DNA from: Eubacteriales bacterium
GTDB lineage: Bacteria > Bacillota_A > Clostridia > Christensenellales > Aristaeellaceae
Assembly: GCA_029974035.1 (NCBI GenBank)
Contig: JARKQG010000030.1
Location: 1 to 64,000, forward strand
DNA: 64,000 bases
Reading direction: 5' to 3'
Every line of letters begins with the position of its first letter. Position 1 is the first letter of the stretch. The notes beneath the pieces were generated by a model. That model saw nothing but the letters and a program-made list of their open reading frames with translations, had not been told where the DNA came from and ran no database searches. Position numbers and translations under genes: made by a program. Below, in pieces: positions 51,669 to 61,026 of this stretch.

Positions 51669-51705
51669 GAAATCCTCCCCCGGCGTTTCCGCAGGCTTTG
51701 TCACC

Positions 51706-51734
51706 AGTATACGCCCTTCGCCGTAAAAATTCAA
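51706..51734 (-). promoter_or_regulatory. promoter for the Cys-rich gene
   Basis: Minus strand TTGAAT (51729-51734), 17-base spacer, TATACT (51706-51711). Confidence 0.75.
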
Positions 51735-51750
51735 GATTGGCGAAAAAATC

Positions 51751-51790
51751 CGAACAAACGTTTGATAGTCGCCGCGGCGTGTGATATACT
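51751..51790 (+). promoter_or_regulatory. lexA promoter with LexA (SOS) box
   Basis: CGAACAAACGTTTG (51751-51764) matches the Gram-positive LexA box CGAAC-N4-GTTYG perfectly. It overlaps the -35 TTGATA (51762-51767), followed by a 17-base spacer and TATACT (51785-51790). LexA should repress its own gene; the box is also 17 bases upstream of the divergent -35. Confidence 0.92.
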
Positions 51791-51821
51791 GGATATGACT
51801 TGGAATCGGGGGGGATTGGTC

Positions 51822-52424
51822 ATGCAGGAACGCGGCAAGAACAGCCAGCGGAGAATACTGGAATTCATCAAAAAAGAGATTGAGCTCAAGGGGTATCCGC
51901 CCTCGGTGCGCGAAATCTGCGAAGCAGTCAACCTGAAGTCCACGTCCACTGTGCACGGGCACCTGGAACAGTTGGAAAAACGGGGGCTGATCCGCCGGGA
52001 TTCCACCAAACCCCGCGCGATGGAGGTGCTGGATAACCCGCTTTCCAAGGGGCGAAGCGTGCCACTGGTGGGCCGCGTGACGGCGGGCATCCCCATTCTC
52101 GCCGAAGAAAACATCGAAGATTACATCGTACTTCCCCAGGATCTCGTGGGTTCGGACGACGAGCTTTTTGCACTGCGCGTCCGCGGCGAGAGCATGATTC
52201 GCGCGGGCATCTTGAGCGGCGACTATATCATCGTCCGCAAGCAGAGCCATGCGGACAACGGCGACATCGTGGTGGCGATGATCGAGGACGAGGCCACCGT
52301 CAAGCGCATTTTCTTTGAAAAGGACGGCGTGCGGCTGCAGCCGGAAAACCCCTATTATGATCCGATCTACTCCCGCAAGGTACAGGTGGTGGGCAAAGTC
52401 ACGGCGCTGTTCCGGAAGCTGTGA
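51822..52424 (+). CDS. lexA: SOS repressor LexA
   Basis: 200 residues. The N-terminal winged helix ([40 protein letters not shown]) is followed by the autoproteolytic S24 domain: the Ala88-Gly89 cleavage site in [12 protein letters not shown], Ser124 in [10 protein letters not shown] and Lys161 in EATVKRIFF. RecA filaments trigger self-cleavage. The ATG at 51822 has GGGGGGA upstream. Autoregulated through the SOS box at 51751. Confidence 0.97.
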   Translation: MQERGKNSQRRILEFIKKEIELKGYPPSVREICEAVNLKSTSTVHGHLEQLEKRGLIRRDSTKPRAMEVLDNPLSKGRSVPLVGRVTAGIPILAEENIEDYIVLPQDLVGSDDELFALRVRGESMIRAGILSGDYIIVRKQSHADNGDIVVAMIEDEATVKRIFFEKDGVRLQPENPYYDPIYSRKVQVVGKVTALFRKL

Positions 52425-52452
52425 AGGCCCCTCCCCTGCCCGCGCGTTTTGG

Positions 52453-53700
52453 TTATCCCTCCCCTAGAAGCGCCCGCACGGCGCTCTCCACCGCGATGCG
52501 CCCGTGGGCGTAGGTCAGCGCCCCCTGAAGATATCCGATGTACGGCGGACGAATCGGCGCGTCGGCGCTCAGTTCGATGGAGGCGCCCGCCACAAAGGTT
52601 CCCGCCGCCATGATCACCGGGTCCTGGTAGCCGGGCATATCCCAAGGCTCCGGCACCGCCTGGCTGTCCACCGGCGATGTCTTTTGGATTGCCTGACAGA
52701 AGGCGATCAGCCCTGCCGGCGCGCCAAAGCGGATGGCTTGGATGATGTCGCTTCGGGGTGCGTCCCAGGCGGGATGTACCGCATACCCCAGCTGGGAAAA
52801 CGCGCGCGCCGCCAGGATCGCGGTCTTGACGGCCTGCGCGACGGCACCGGGCGCCATAAAAAGCCCCTGAAAGAAGGGCTGATACCCTGCGGCGTAGCTG
52901 CCGACCTCCGCGCCGATGCCCGGACAGGTCAGCCGGTACGCGACGCGCTCCACCGCCTCGCGCTTCCCCGCCACATATCCGCCGGTGGGCGCAAGGCCCC
53001 CGCCGGGATTTTTGATCAACGACCCGGCGATCAGATCAGCGCCGACTTCGGTCGGTTCCTTCGTGTCCGTGAATTCGCCGTAGCAGTTGTCCACCATCAC
53101 CAGCGCGGAGGGATTCGCCCGGTGCACCAGCGCAGCGGCTTCGGAAATCTCCGCCAGCGTCAAGGACGGCCGCCAGTCGTACCCGCGGGAGCGCTGCAAA
53201 AGCACCAGCTTCACGGATTCGTCCATCGAGCGCGCCAGCGCGTTAAGATCCATGCGGCCCTCCGCCAGCGGCGCCTCCCGGTAGCCGATCCCGTAGTCCC
53301 GGAGCGAACCGCTCCCCGCCTCGCCGGAGATGCCGATGACCGATTCCAGGGTGTCATAGGGCCTCCCGGCGCCGCAGAGGAGCGTGTCCCCCGGACGGAG
53401 CAATCCCTGAAGACACAGGGCCAGCGCGTGGGTGCCGGAGGCAATCTGCGGCCGGACCAGCGCCGCTTCGCACCCAAACAGGTCTGCAAACACGCGATCC
53501 AGCGCGTCGCGGCCCACGTCGCCGTAGCCGTAGCCGGTGGACGGCGCAAAGTGCCGCTGGGAAATTTCATGTTTTCTGAAAGCGGAGAGCACCTTCCGCG
53601 TGTTGGATCGCTCGACGCATTCGACCCGATCAAAGGCGGGCCGGCATTCGGCGTCGCATCGTTCGATGAATTCTGAAACATTCAGGGCTTTCTCGTTCAT
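52453..53700 (-). CDS. methionine gamma-lyase family (YnbB / aluminium-resistance) PLP enzyme
   Basis: 415 residues. The PLP-dependent fold is clear: STGYGYGDVGRDALDRVFAD, QIASGTHALALCLQGLLRPG, VMVDNCYGEFTDTKEP and the Schiff-base Lys in GSLIKNPGGGLAPTGGY. This matches the Met_gamma_lyase family (YnbB in Bacillus), annotated as aluminium resistance; the true reaction is unknown. It is coupled to miaA by a 4-base overlap. In Bacillus ynbB also lies close to miaA, with hfq and other genes between them. AAAGGA precedes the ATG at 53700. Confidence 0.92.
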   Translation of the reverse strand: MNEKALNVSEFIERCDAECRPAFDRVECVERSNTRKVLSAFRKHEISQRHFAPSTGYGYGDVGRDALDRVFADLFGCEAALVRPQIASGTHALALCLQGLLRPGDTLLCGAGRPYDTLESVIGISGEAGSGSLRDYGIGYREAPLAEGRMDLNALARSMDESVKLVLLQRSRGYDWRPSLTLAEISEAAALVHRANPSALVMVDNCYGEFTDTKEPTEVGADLIAGSLIKNPGGGLAPTGGYVAGKREAVERVAYRLTCPGIGAEVGSYAAGYQPFFQGLFMAPGAVAQAVKTAILAARAFSQLGYAVHPAWDAPRSDIIQAIRFGAPAGLIAFCQAIQKTSPVDSQAVPEPWDMPGYQDPVIMAAGTFVAGASIELSADAPIRPPYIGYLQGALTYAHGRIAVESAVRALLGEG

Positions 53701-54623
53701 GGGTTTTCCTTTCGCGCAAGTATTTCCCGGGAAATATCCCGGGCGCTCCGTCCTTCCGCCTCGATCCAAACGACGCGCTCATCCCGCCGGAACCAGGTGA
53801 GCTGCCGCTTGGCGTAATTCCGGGTGGCCTGCTTGACGCGCTCCACCGCCTCGTCCAACCCGCACTCGCCGGCCAGCGCCCGCGCAATTTCCTTGTAGCC
53901 GATGCCCTGCATGGCCGTCGTACCCTCGGCAAGGCCAGCGTCCAAAAGGCGTCGCACCTCGTCCGCGAGCCCGTCCGCCATCATCTGGTCCACCCGGCGG
54001 TCAATGCGCCGGTAGAGCACCTCTCGGGGCCAGGAAAGGCCGAAGAGCCGGCCGCGGTAAGCGCCGTCCCGCGCCCTGTCCAGCGCGCGCTGCTGAGTGA
54101 GCGTGCGCCCCGTCAGGCGGTAGACCTCCAGCGCGCGGACGACGCGGCGCACATCGTTGACGTGCAGCCGCGCGGCCGATTCGGGGTCGATCTCGCGCAG
54201 CGTCGCGTGGAGCCGCTCTTTTCCGCCCGGCTCGGCGGCGGCAGCCTCGAGCGGGCCGCGTACCCCCGAGTCGCCCCGCGCAAAAAAGCCCATGGGCCGC
54301 GTGAGGGCGTCGATGTACAGCCCTGTGCCGCCACAGACGACGGGGACGTTGCCCCGCGCGTTTACGGCCTCGATCGCCTCCGTCGCCCTTTCGCGGTAGA
54401 GGGCGGCGGAGCAGGGTTCGTCCGGCGGCGCGACGCCCAGCATGTGATGGGGCACGCCGTGCATTTCCGCAGCGGTGGGCTTGGCGGTGCCGATATCCAT
54501 GCCGCGATAGACCTGCATCGAGTCCGCCGAGATCACCTCGCCGCCGATGGCGAGACACAATTCCACGGCCACCGCCGTCTTCCCCGAGGCGGTGGGCCCG
54601 CAGATGACGATCAGTTCCTGCAT
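53697..54623 (-). CDS. miaA: tRNA dimethylallyltransferase
   Basis: 308 residues. Walker A ICGPTASGKTAVAVEL, the GEVISADSMQVYRGMDIGTA substrate motif, VPHHMLG and CGGTGLYIDAL are present, with the C-terminal GIGYKEIARAL and the ATRNYAKRQLTWFRRD stretch that binds tRNA. It prenylates A37, the substrate that MiaB (59.6-61.0 kb) then methylthiolates. CGGAGGA precedes the ATG; the gene starts 13 bases after mutL. Confidence 0.96.
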   Translation of the reverse strand: MQELIVICGPTASGKTAVAVELCLAIGGEVISADSMQVYRGMDIGTAKPTAAEMHGVPHHMLGVAPPDEPCSAALYRERATEAIEAVNARGNVPVVCGGTGLYIDALTRPMGFFARGDSGVRGPLEAAAAEPGGKERLHATLREIDPESAARLHVNDVRRVVRALEVYRLTGRTLTQQRALDRARDGAYRGRLFGLSWPREVLYRRIDRRVDQMMADGLADEVRRLLDAGLAEGTTAMQGIGYKEIARALAGECGLDEAVERVKQATRNYAKRQLTWFRRDERVVWIEAEGRSARDISREILARKENP

Positions 54624-54636
54624 TTTTCCTCCGACA

Positions 54637-56553
54637 CTATTGAATCCGCTTGAACATGCGCTCGATTTCGCCCGTCCGGAAGACCCGCATCACCGGGCGA
54701 CCATGGGGACAGTTGGGCGGCGCGTTGGTGGCGGCCATCTCGTCCAGCAGCGCCTGAATCTCGCCCTCGGTCAGGCGGTCCCCCGCCTTGACCGCGCGCT
54801 TGCAGGACAGTTGGATCAACTCGCCCCGGCGGCGGTCCAGCGCCGCGCCCTTCAGCCGGTCCAGCTGCTCGATCATCTCCATGAAAAACGGCGACAGCGA
54901 CGCGTGGCTGAGCACAAAGGGCACCGCCCGCACCATCATGTCCCGCTCGCCAAAGGGTTCCACCTCAAAGCCCGCCTGATTCAGCGTTTCCAGGTTGTCC
55001 ATGAGAACCGCGCGCTCTCTCGCGCTGACAGGCACGATCAGCGGCGTCAAAAGTTGCTGGGATGCGGTGCCCCGATCCAGCATGCTTTTGAATTTTTCAT
55101 AGAGAATGCGCTCGTGGGCCGCGTGCTGGTCAATCATTACCAGGGCGTCCGCCTGCTCCACCAGAAGATAGGTGTTTTTGAATACGCCGATCAACCGGTA
55201 ATCCGCGCGGGACTGCGCGGGCGCCTCCGGGGGCGATTCCTGCGCGGAGGCTTCCGCCGAGGGCACCTCGTCCTCCAGCCAGGCATCGCCAATCGGCGCG
55301 GACGCCTCGCGCATCATGGGCCTGAGCGCTCCGAGGATCGCACCGTCGCCGCGAAACGCCGCCCCCGGCGCTTTCTCCAAAGGGGCAGGCTGCCGGGGCA
55401 AAAGTGGAACTTCGGTCTTTTTCTGTTCTTCCTTTACCTCAGAAGATAGCCCTTCGGTCTGTTCTGGAGCGGCGGGAAGTGCGACTTCGGTCTGTTCCAG
55501 CTTCTCGGGCGGCGTGTACTGAATCTTCACCCGCTCTTCCGGAATGGGCAGAGGCGGCGCATCCGTCATGCGCTCGCCTTCAAAGATTTTTTCAAACAGC
55601 GCGCCCGCGGTTTCGCGGATTGCCGTCTCGTCGCGAAAGCGGATTTCCAGCTTGCTGGGGTGTACGTTGACGTCCACGGTCGCGGGCGGCAAGTCCAGGT
55701 GCAGCGCGCACATCGGATACATGCCGATGGTCACGCGGCCCCGGCACGCCTCTTCCAGCACCTGGGTGAGCAGCGGGCAGCGGACCACCCGTCTATTGAT
55801 GAAGTAGGCCTGCCCCGACCGATTGGGCCGCGCGGCGTCCCCCACGCCGACCAGCCCCCAGATGTGCACGCCACCCAGCGCAAGATCGACGGGCTTCAAA
55901 AGCGCCGCCGTTTCCCGCCCATAGACGGCCAGCGCCGCGTGGAGCATGCTGTCGTCGCCATAGCTGTGCAAAAGCGTGCGGCCGTTCGAAATGAGCCGCA
56001 GCGCGACGCGTGGGTTGGCCAGCGCCAGCTTCTCCACCATCTCCCCCAGCACGCCCGCCTCATAGGCGGGCTTTTTCAGGAAGCCGCGCCGCGCGGGGGT
56101 ATTGAAAAACAGGTCCCGGATGATGATGGTGGTGCCCTCCGGGCACCCCGCCTCGTCCAGCGACAGAAATCGGCCACCCTCGATTTTCGCGCGGACGCCG
56201 GACTCGGCGCCCTTGGTACGGGTGGTCATTTCCACCTTCGCCACAGCGGCGATGGAGGGCAGCGCCTCGCCGCGAAAGCCCAGCGTGCGGATGTCGGTCA
56301 GGTCGTCATCCTCCCGGAGCTTGCTGGTGGCATGGTTTTCAAAGGCCAGGCGCACCTCGCCCGGCGGGATGCCGCAGCCGTTGTCCGTGACGCGCAGGTA
56401 GCTCTCGCCGCCGTCCCGGATCTCGATGGTGACGGACGTGGCGCCTGCGTCCAGCGAATTTTCAACCAGCTCCTTCGCCACGGAACTGGGCCGCTCCACC
56501 ACCTCTCCGGCGGCGATGCGCCCCACCATGGCGGCGTCCAAAATCCGGATCAT
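54637..56553 (-). CDS. mutL: DNA mismatch repair protein MutL
   Basis: 638 residues. The GHKL ATPase is at the N-terminus (IAAGEVVERPSSVAKELVEN; DNGCGIPPGEV; TLGFRGEALPSIAAV). A Pro/Glu-rich linker follows (about 330-435), then the C-terminal endonuclease domain with DQHAAHERILYEKF near residue 474 and CPHGRPVMR at the end, so this is the nicking, Bacillus-type MutL. It begins 1 base after the mutS stop, with its GGAGG site inside mutS. Confidence 0.96.
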   Translation of the reverse strand: MIRILDAAMVGRIAAGEVVERPSSVAKELVENSLDAGATSVTIEIRDGGESYLRVTDNGCGIPPGEVRLAFENHATSKLREDDDLTDIRTLGFRGEALPSIAAVAKVEMTTRTKGAESGVRAKIEGGRFLSLDEAGCPEGTTIIIRDLFFNTPARRGFLKKPAYEAGVLGEMVEKLALANPRVALRLISNGRTLLHSYGDDSMLHAALAVYGRETAALLKPVDLALGGVHIWGLVGVGDAARPNRSGQAYFINRRVVRCPLLTQVLEEACRGRVTIGMYPMCALHLDLPPATVDVNVHPSKLEIRFRDETAIRETAGALFEKIFEGERMTDAPPLPIPEERVKIQYTPPEKLEQTEVALPAAPEQTEGLSSEVKEEQKKTEVPLLPRQPAPLEKAPGAAFRGDGAILGALRPMMREASAPIGDAWLEDEVPSAEASAQESPPEAPAQSRADYRLIGVFKNTYLLVEQADALVMIDQHAAHERILYEKFKSMLDRGTASQQLLTPLIVPVSARERAVLMDNLETLNQAGFEVEPFGERDMMVRAVPFVLSHASLSPFFMEMIEQLDRLKGAALDRRRGELIQLSCKRAVKAGDRLTEGEIQALLDEMAATNAPPNCPHGRPVMRVFRTGEIERMFKRIQ

Positions 56554-56554
56554 G

Positions 56555-59143
56555 CTATATCCTCCGTGCCTGCTCGGTCAGCTTGAACAAAGCATTCAGC
56601 GCCTCCATCGGCGTCAGGCCCATCACGTCAATCGCCCGAAGCTGCTCGACCAGCTCCATCGGGCGATAGTCCTGAAGGGCCACCTGCCGGTTTCCGGCGT
56701 TTTTGCGCTTGTCGAGAATGTTCTTGCCGATGGTGTTCTGATCCTGACCGCTGACCTCCAGCCGAGCCATGATCTGCCTGGCCCGGGCGATCACCGAGGA
56801 CGGCAGCCCCGCCAGCGACGCCACCGCCACGCCGAAGCTGTGGTCTGCGCCGCCCGGCATGATCTTTCGCAGAAAGATCACCTGATCCCCCTGCTCCCGC
56901 GCGGTGATGCGGTAATTGACCACGCCGTCAAGCCGCCCCTCCAGTTCGCTGAGCTCGTGGTAATGGGTGGCGAAGAGCGTCTTGGCGCGGGTCTTCTCCG
57001 CGATGTGCTCCACCACCGCCCAGGCGATGGAGAGGCCGTCAAAGGTGCTGGTGCCGCGCCCCACCTCGTCCAGGATCAGAAGGCTGTCCGCCGTGGCATT
57101 TTTCAGGATGGCGGCCAGCTCGGTCATCTCCACCATGAAGGAGGACTGGCCGGCGTACAGATCGTCCGAAGCGCCGACGCGGGTAAAGATGCGGTCAATA
57201 ACGGGGATGTCGGCGCTTTCCGCCGGTACAAAGGAGCCCATGTGCGCCATCAGCGCGATCAGCGCCACCTGACGCATGTAGGTGGACTTGCCCGCCATGT
57301 TGGGCCCGGTAATGATCATCATGCGGGCGTCGTCGCCCAGGGCGGTATCGTTGGGCACAAACCGGTCGCGGCCCAGCGACTGCTCCACCACCGGGTGTCG
57401 CCCGCCGGCGATGTCGAGGCGGCGCTCCTCGTTGATCCGGGGCCGTACATAGCCGTTTTCCTGGGCGAGACGGGCCAGCGCGTTCAGCGCGTCCAGCAGC
57501 TTCACGCTCTGCGCGGTGCGCTGCAGCCTGGGAAGCGCGCCGCCAAGGCGCGCGCGGATGTCCGTAAACAGCGCGTATTCCAGTTGGACGGCGTTTTCTT
57601 CCGCGCCCAGGATCGCGCGCTCAAGCTCCTTCAACTCCTCGGTAATAAAGCGCTCGCAGTTGGCCAGCGTCTGCTTCCGGGTGTATCGGTAGGGCACCAG
57701 GTCGTAAAAGGACTTCGTGACTTCGATGTAGTAGCCGAAGACCCGGTTGTAACCCACCTTGAGGTTTTTGATGCCGGTGGCCTCGCGCTCGCGGCGCTCG
57801 AGGTCCGCCAACCACGCCTTGCCCTCGACAGAAGCGTGGCGCAGGTGGTCCAACTCCTCGCTGAACCCCTCCCGGATGATGCCGCCCTCTTTGACGGAGA
57901 GCGGCGCATCCGGCGAAATGGCGCGCTCCAAAAGGTCCGCAATGTCCTCCAGCGGGTCCATCGACTCGCGGGTTTCGGCCAGCAGCTTCGCGTCAAACCC
58001 GGACAGGATGCGCCTGAGCTCCGGCACGCGGCGCAACGTGGCAAAAAGCGCCAGGCAATCCCGCGCGTTGACGGTATCATAGGCAATCTTGGACAAAAGC
58101 CGTTCGATATCATAGGCGCCGCGCAGCGCTTCCCGAAGTTCATCCGAGGAAAAGGCGTTGTCCTTGAGCTGCGCCACCGCGTCCAACCGCTCGTCAATGG
58201 CCGCCTTCCGGATCAGCGGCCGTTCGATCCAGCCCTTGAGGGCGCGGCTGCCCATGGCGGTTTCGGCCTTGTCCACCAGCCACAACAGCGACCCGGCGCG
58301 GCGGCCCCGCAGGGTCTGCGTAAGTTCCAGGCTGGCGGCGGCCACCCGGTCAATCTGCATGCACAGATCGCGCTCGTATCGCCTGACGGTGAGAATGTGG
58401 GTAAGTCCGTTCTTCTGGGTTTCGGTGAGGTAACGCATCAGCGCGCCGGCGGCCTGAATGGAAAGGCGCATGCCCTCCAGGCCCAATGCGGCGGCGTTTT
58501 TCACCGAAAAGTGGGAAAAAAGCGCCTTCGAGGCGGACGCGTATTCAAAATAGCCTCCGTCCAGCCGCGTGACGGAGGCGCTGCCCGCCGCGCCCAGCCG
58601 CTTCAGCGCCTCCGGATCATCGGAAAGCACCTCGCGGGGGTCGATCCGCGAGAGTTCGTCGGCCAGGGATTGGGCCGCGCCGGCAAATTCATGGGCGTAG
58701 AATTCGCCGGTGGAAAGGTCGCAAAAGGCCATCCCGACGCGGTCCTTCTTCAGCGCGACCGACAGAATGTAGCTGGAGGAGCGCTCGTCCAGGAGCGCAG
58801 GCTCGATCACCGTGCCGGGGGTAATGATGCGGGTCACCGCCCGCTCCACCAGACCCTTGGAATCCGCCGGATCGGTCATCTGTTCGCAGATGGCCACCTT
58901 GTAGCCCTTGGCCACCAGCTTGGCGACGTACATGTCCACCGCGTGGTAAGGCACGCCGCACATCGGCGCGCGCTCGGAGAGGCCGCAGTCCCGCCCGGTC
59001 AGCGTCAGTTCCAGTTCCCGGGACATCTCGACGGCGTCCTCAAAGAACATTTCGTAAAAATCGCCCAGCCGGAAAAACAGGACGGCGTCCTTGTGCGCCT
59101 CCTTGATCTCCAGGTACTGCTGCATCATCGGCGAAATGGCCAA
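56555..59143 (-). CDS. mutS: DNA mismatch repair protein MutS
   Basis: 862 residues. The mismatch-reading Phe-x-Glu is in GDFYEMFFED near the N-terminus. The connector and clamp domains follow, then Walker A in GPNMAGKSTYMRQ near residue 617, DEVGRGTSTFDGLSIAW and TLFATHYHELSEL. I propose the TTG at 59143 (reading AISPMMQQYLEIK): GGAGG lies 7 bases upstream, while the ATG at 59149 abuts the site. mutS-mutL-miaA are contiguous, as in many Firmicutes. Confidence 0.96.
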   Translation of the reverse strand: MAISPMMQQYLEIKEAHKDAVLFFRLGDFYEMFFEDAVEMSRELELTLTGRDCGLSERAPMCGVPYHAVDMYVAKLVAKGYKVAICEQMTDPADSKGLVERAVTRIITPGTVIEPALLDERSSSYILSVALKKDRVGMAFCDLSTGEFYAHEFAGAAQSLADELSRIDPREVLSDDPEALKRLGAAGSASVTRLDGGYFEYASASKALFSHFSVKNAAALGLEGMRLSIQAAGALMRYLTETQKNGLTHILTVRRYERDLCMQIDRVAAASLELTQTLRGRRAGSLLWLVDKAETAMGSRALKGWIERPLIRKAAIDERLDAVAQLKDNAFSSDELREALRGAYDIERLLSKIAYDTVNARDCLALFATLRRVPELRRILSGFDAKLLAETRESMDPLEDIADLLERAISPDAPLSVKEGGIIREGFSEELDHLRHASVEGKAWLADLERREREATGIKNLKVGYNRVFGYYIEVTKSFYDLVPYRYTRKQTLANCERFITEELKELERAILGAEENAVQLEYALFTDIRARLGGALPRLQRTAQSVKLLDALNALARLAQENGYVRPRINEERRLDIAGGRHPVVEQSLGRDRFVPNDTALGDDARMMIITGPNMAGKSTYMRQVALIALMAHMGSFVPAESADIPVIDRIFTRVGASDDLYAGQSSFMVEMTELAAILKNATADSLLILDEVGRGTSTFDGLSIAWAVVEHIAEKTRAKTLFATHYHELSELEGRLDGVVNYRITAREQGDQVIFLRKIMPGGADHSFGVAVASLAGLPSSVIARARQIMARLEVSGQDQNTIGKNILDKRKNAGNRQVALQDYRPMELVEQLRAIDVMGLTPMEALNALFKLTEQARRI

Positions 59144-59198
59144 GCGCATCCCTCCGGTCGCATTGGTAAGGGTTTTGCGCCGCGCGGGCGGCGCTTTG

Positions 59199-59612
59199 TC
59201 AGTTCAGCATGTCCCCGCCGCAGCCGCCGCAGCTTCCGCAGTGGCCGCTGCAGCCGGACTTGGGCTCGGACATCTGCCCGGTGATGATGAACCGGAGCAC
59301 CTGGTTCACCTGCTCGATCAGGCCGGAAAAGCCCTCCCGCGCCTCGGTCAGCGCCTTGACGTCATCCATCAGCGACAACCTCTGCTGATGGGCGTCCATT
59401 TCGGCAGACAGGCGCTTGAGCGCCTCTGGGTCGGGGCTGTCCTGCTCCAGCAGCGATTCGATCTTCTGCCGCGCTTCCATGTACTGCCCCATGGCCTCCG
59501 CTGCTTCGGGGTTGCCCATGGCCCGATCCTCGGCCCGCTTCATCGCCTTGTATTCCTCGGACTGCATGATCGCGTCGCCCAGTTCGCGCGTCTTCAAAAA
59601 AACCTGGTTCAT
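59199..59612 (-). CDS. YlbF/YmcA-family protein of the Y-complex
   Basis: 137 residues, nearly all helical (TRELGDAIMQSEEYKAMKRA; EAMGQYMEARQKIESLLEQD), ending in a Cys-rich tail CSGHCGSCGGCGG. The Com_YlbF domain and the tail match YlbF (RicF), whose tail binds an Fe-S cluster with RicT and RicA. In Bacillus the ymcA (ricA) gene sits between miaB and mutS, which is this position; cotE, also there in Bacillus, is missing. RicT is at 38.3 kb. ATG at 59612 with GGAGGA upstream. Confidence 0.85.
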   Translation of the reverse strand: MNQVFLKTRELGDAIMQSEEYKAMKRAEDRAMGNPEAAEAMGQYMEARQKIESLLEQDSPDPEALKRLSAEMDAHQQRLSLMDDVKALTEAREGFSGLIEQVNQVLRFIITGQMSEPKSGCSGHCGSCGGCGGDMLN

Positions 59613-59626
59613 TTTGATATCCTCCA

Positions 59627-61018
59627 TCAAACGGCGCTTCCGCGCAGCGTATTGCGGCCCGCCGAGTCGATCCTCACCGCCACCATGCGGCCAACGCTTT
59701 CGATATTTCCCGGGAAATTGACCATGTGGCCGCGATCGGTCTTGCCGGAGATCCAGCCGGGGTTGCGCGCGGAGGCACCCTCGACCAGCACCGTTTGCAC
59801 CGTGCCCACCTGGGCCGCCAGGATTTCAGCGGTCACCGCGCCCTGGAGCGCAATCAGCCGCTCGATGCGCGCCGTCTTTTCGGCCATTGGGGTAGCGTCC
59901 TCCAGGGCGGCCGCCCGCGTTCCGGGCCTTGGGGAATAGATAAACGTAAACGCGGCGTCAAAACGCACCGATTCCGTCAGCGAGAGCGTTTCTTCAAATT
60001 CAGCCGCCGTTTCGCCGGGAAAGCCCACGATGAGGTCCGTGGTCAGCGCAATGTCCGGGCAGGCGGCCCGCAGGCGGTCCACCAGGCGCAGGTATTTTTC
60101 CCGGGTATAGCCGCGGTTCATCCGCCGCAGGATGCGGTCACTGCCCGCCTGCACCGGCAGGTGCAGCTGTTTGCATAGGTGCGGAAGCGTCCGGAAGGCC
60201 TGGATAAGCTCCTCCGAAAGGTCCTTTGGGTGCGAAGTCATGAAGCGGATTCGGGGCGCGCCCATCGCGTCGAGGCGCTCCAGCAGTTCTGCGAACGCGC
60301 CGCCGCCCCCCTGGTAGGAGTTGACGTTCTGGCCCAGCAACGTGATCTCCTGAACGCCGTCTTCGATCAGCCCCCGCGCCTCGCCCAGGATGTCCTTCAT
60401 CGCGCGGGAACGCTCGCGGCCCCGCACATAGGGCACGATGCAGTATGAGCAGAAATTGTTGCAGCCATACATGACATTGATAAAGGCCGCGTGCTTTCCG
60501 GAGCGCCGGACGGGCAACCCTTCGGCGATGACCCCTTCCCCGTCAAACACCTCCACCACCTGCTGTTTTTCGGTGAGCGCGCGGAAGAGCAGTTCCGGCA
60601 GGCGGTGCAGGTTGTGGGTGCCAAAGATGAGGTCGATAAACGGGTAACGCGCCTTGAGCGCATCGGCTACGCCCGATTCCTGCATCATGCAGCCGCCCAC
60701 GCAGATGAGCATCTCCGGTTTTTTCTTTTTCAGTTCCTTGAGCCAGATCACGTTGCCCAGCGCGCGGTTTTCCGCGTTCTCGCGCACGCAGCAGGTGTTG
60801 TACAGCACCAGGTCCGCGCCCTCGCGGTTCTCGGCGGGGGTAAGACCCATCTCGTCCAGCATGCCCGCGATGGTTTCGGAATCGCGCACATTCATCTGAC
60901 AGCCCAGGGTGACGATGTGATACTTCTTCTGCGGCGCGTCCATCTGGCGAACAAGCCGCATGTACGCGCGCTGCGCCTCCAGTTCCCCGGTGGTGACGGT
61001 CCGATCTTTTTCGTTCAT
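59627..61018 (-). CDS. miaB: tRNA-2-methylthio-N6-dimethylallyladenosine synthase MiaB
   Basis: 463 residues. The N-terminal UPF0004 domain holds three cluster cysteines (TLGCQMNVRDSE; NTCCVRENAENRA; GGCMMQE). The radical-SAM domain has the CxxxCxxC in YGCNNFCSYCIVPYVRGRE, then EITLLGQNVNSYQG and LHLPVQAGSDRILRRMNRGY. The C-terminal TRAM-like domain is intact. It adds the methylthio group to the A37 made by MiaA. GAGGAGA precedes the ATG at 61018. Confidence 0.96.
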   Translation of the reverse strand: MNEKDRTVTTGELEAQRAYMRLVRQMDAPQKKYHIVTLGCQMNVRDSETIAGMLDEMGLTPAENREGADLVLYNTCCVRENAENRALGNVIWLKELKKKKPEMLICVGGCMMQESGVADALKARYPFIDLIFGTHNLHRLPELLFRALTEKQQVVEVFDGEGVIAEGLPVRRSGKHAAFINVMYGCNNFCSYCIVPYVRGRERSRAMKDILGEARGLIEDGVQEITLLGQNVNSYQGGGGAFAELLERLDAMGAPRIRFMTSHPKDLSEELIQAFRTLPHLCKQLHLPVQAGSDRILRRMNRGYTREKYLRLVDRLRAACPDIALTTDLIVGFPGETAAEFEETLSLTESVRFDAAFTFIYSPRPGTRAAALEDATPMAEKTARIERLIALQGAVTAEILAAQVGTVQTVLVEGASARNPGWISGKTDRGHMVNFPGNIESVGRMVAVRIDSAGRNTLRGSAV

Positions 61019-61026
61019 GGATCTCC

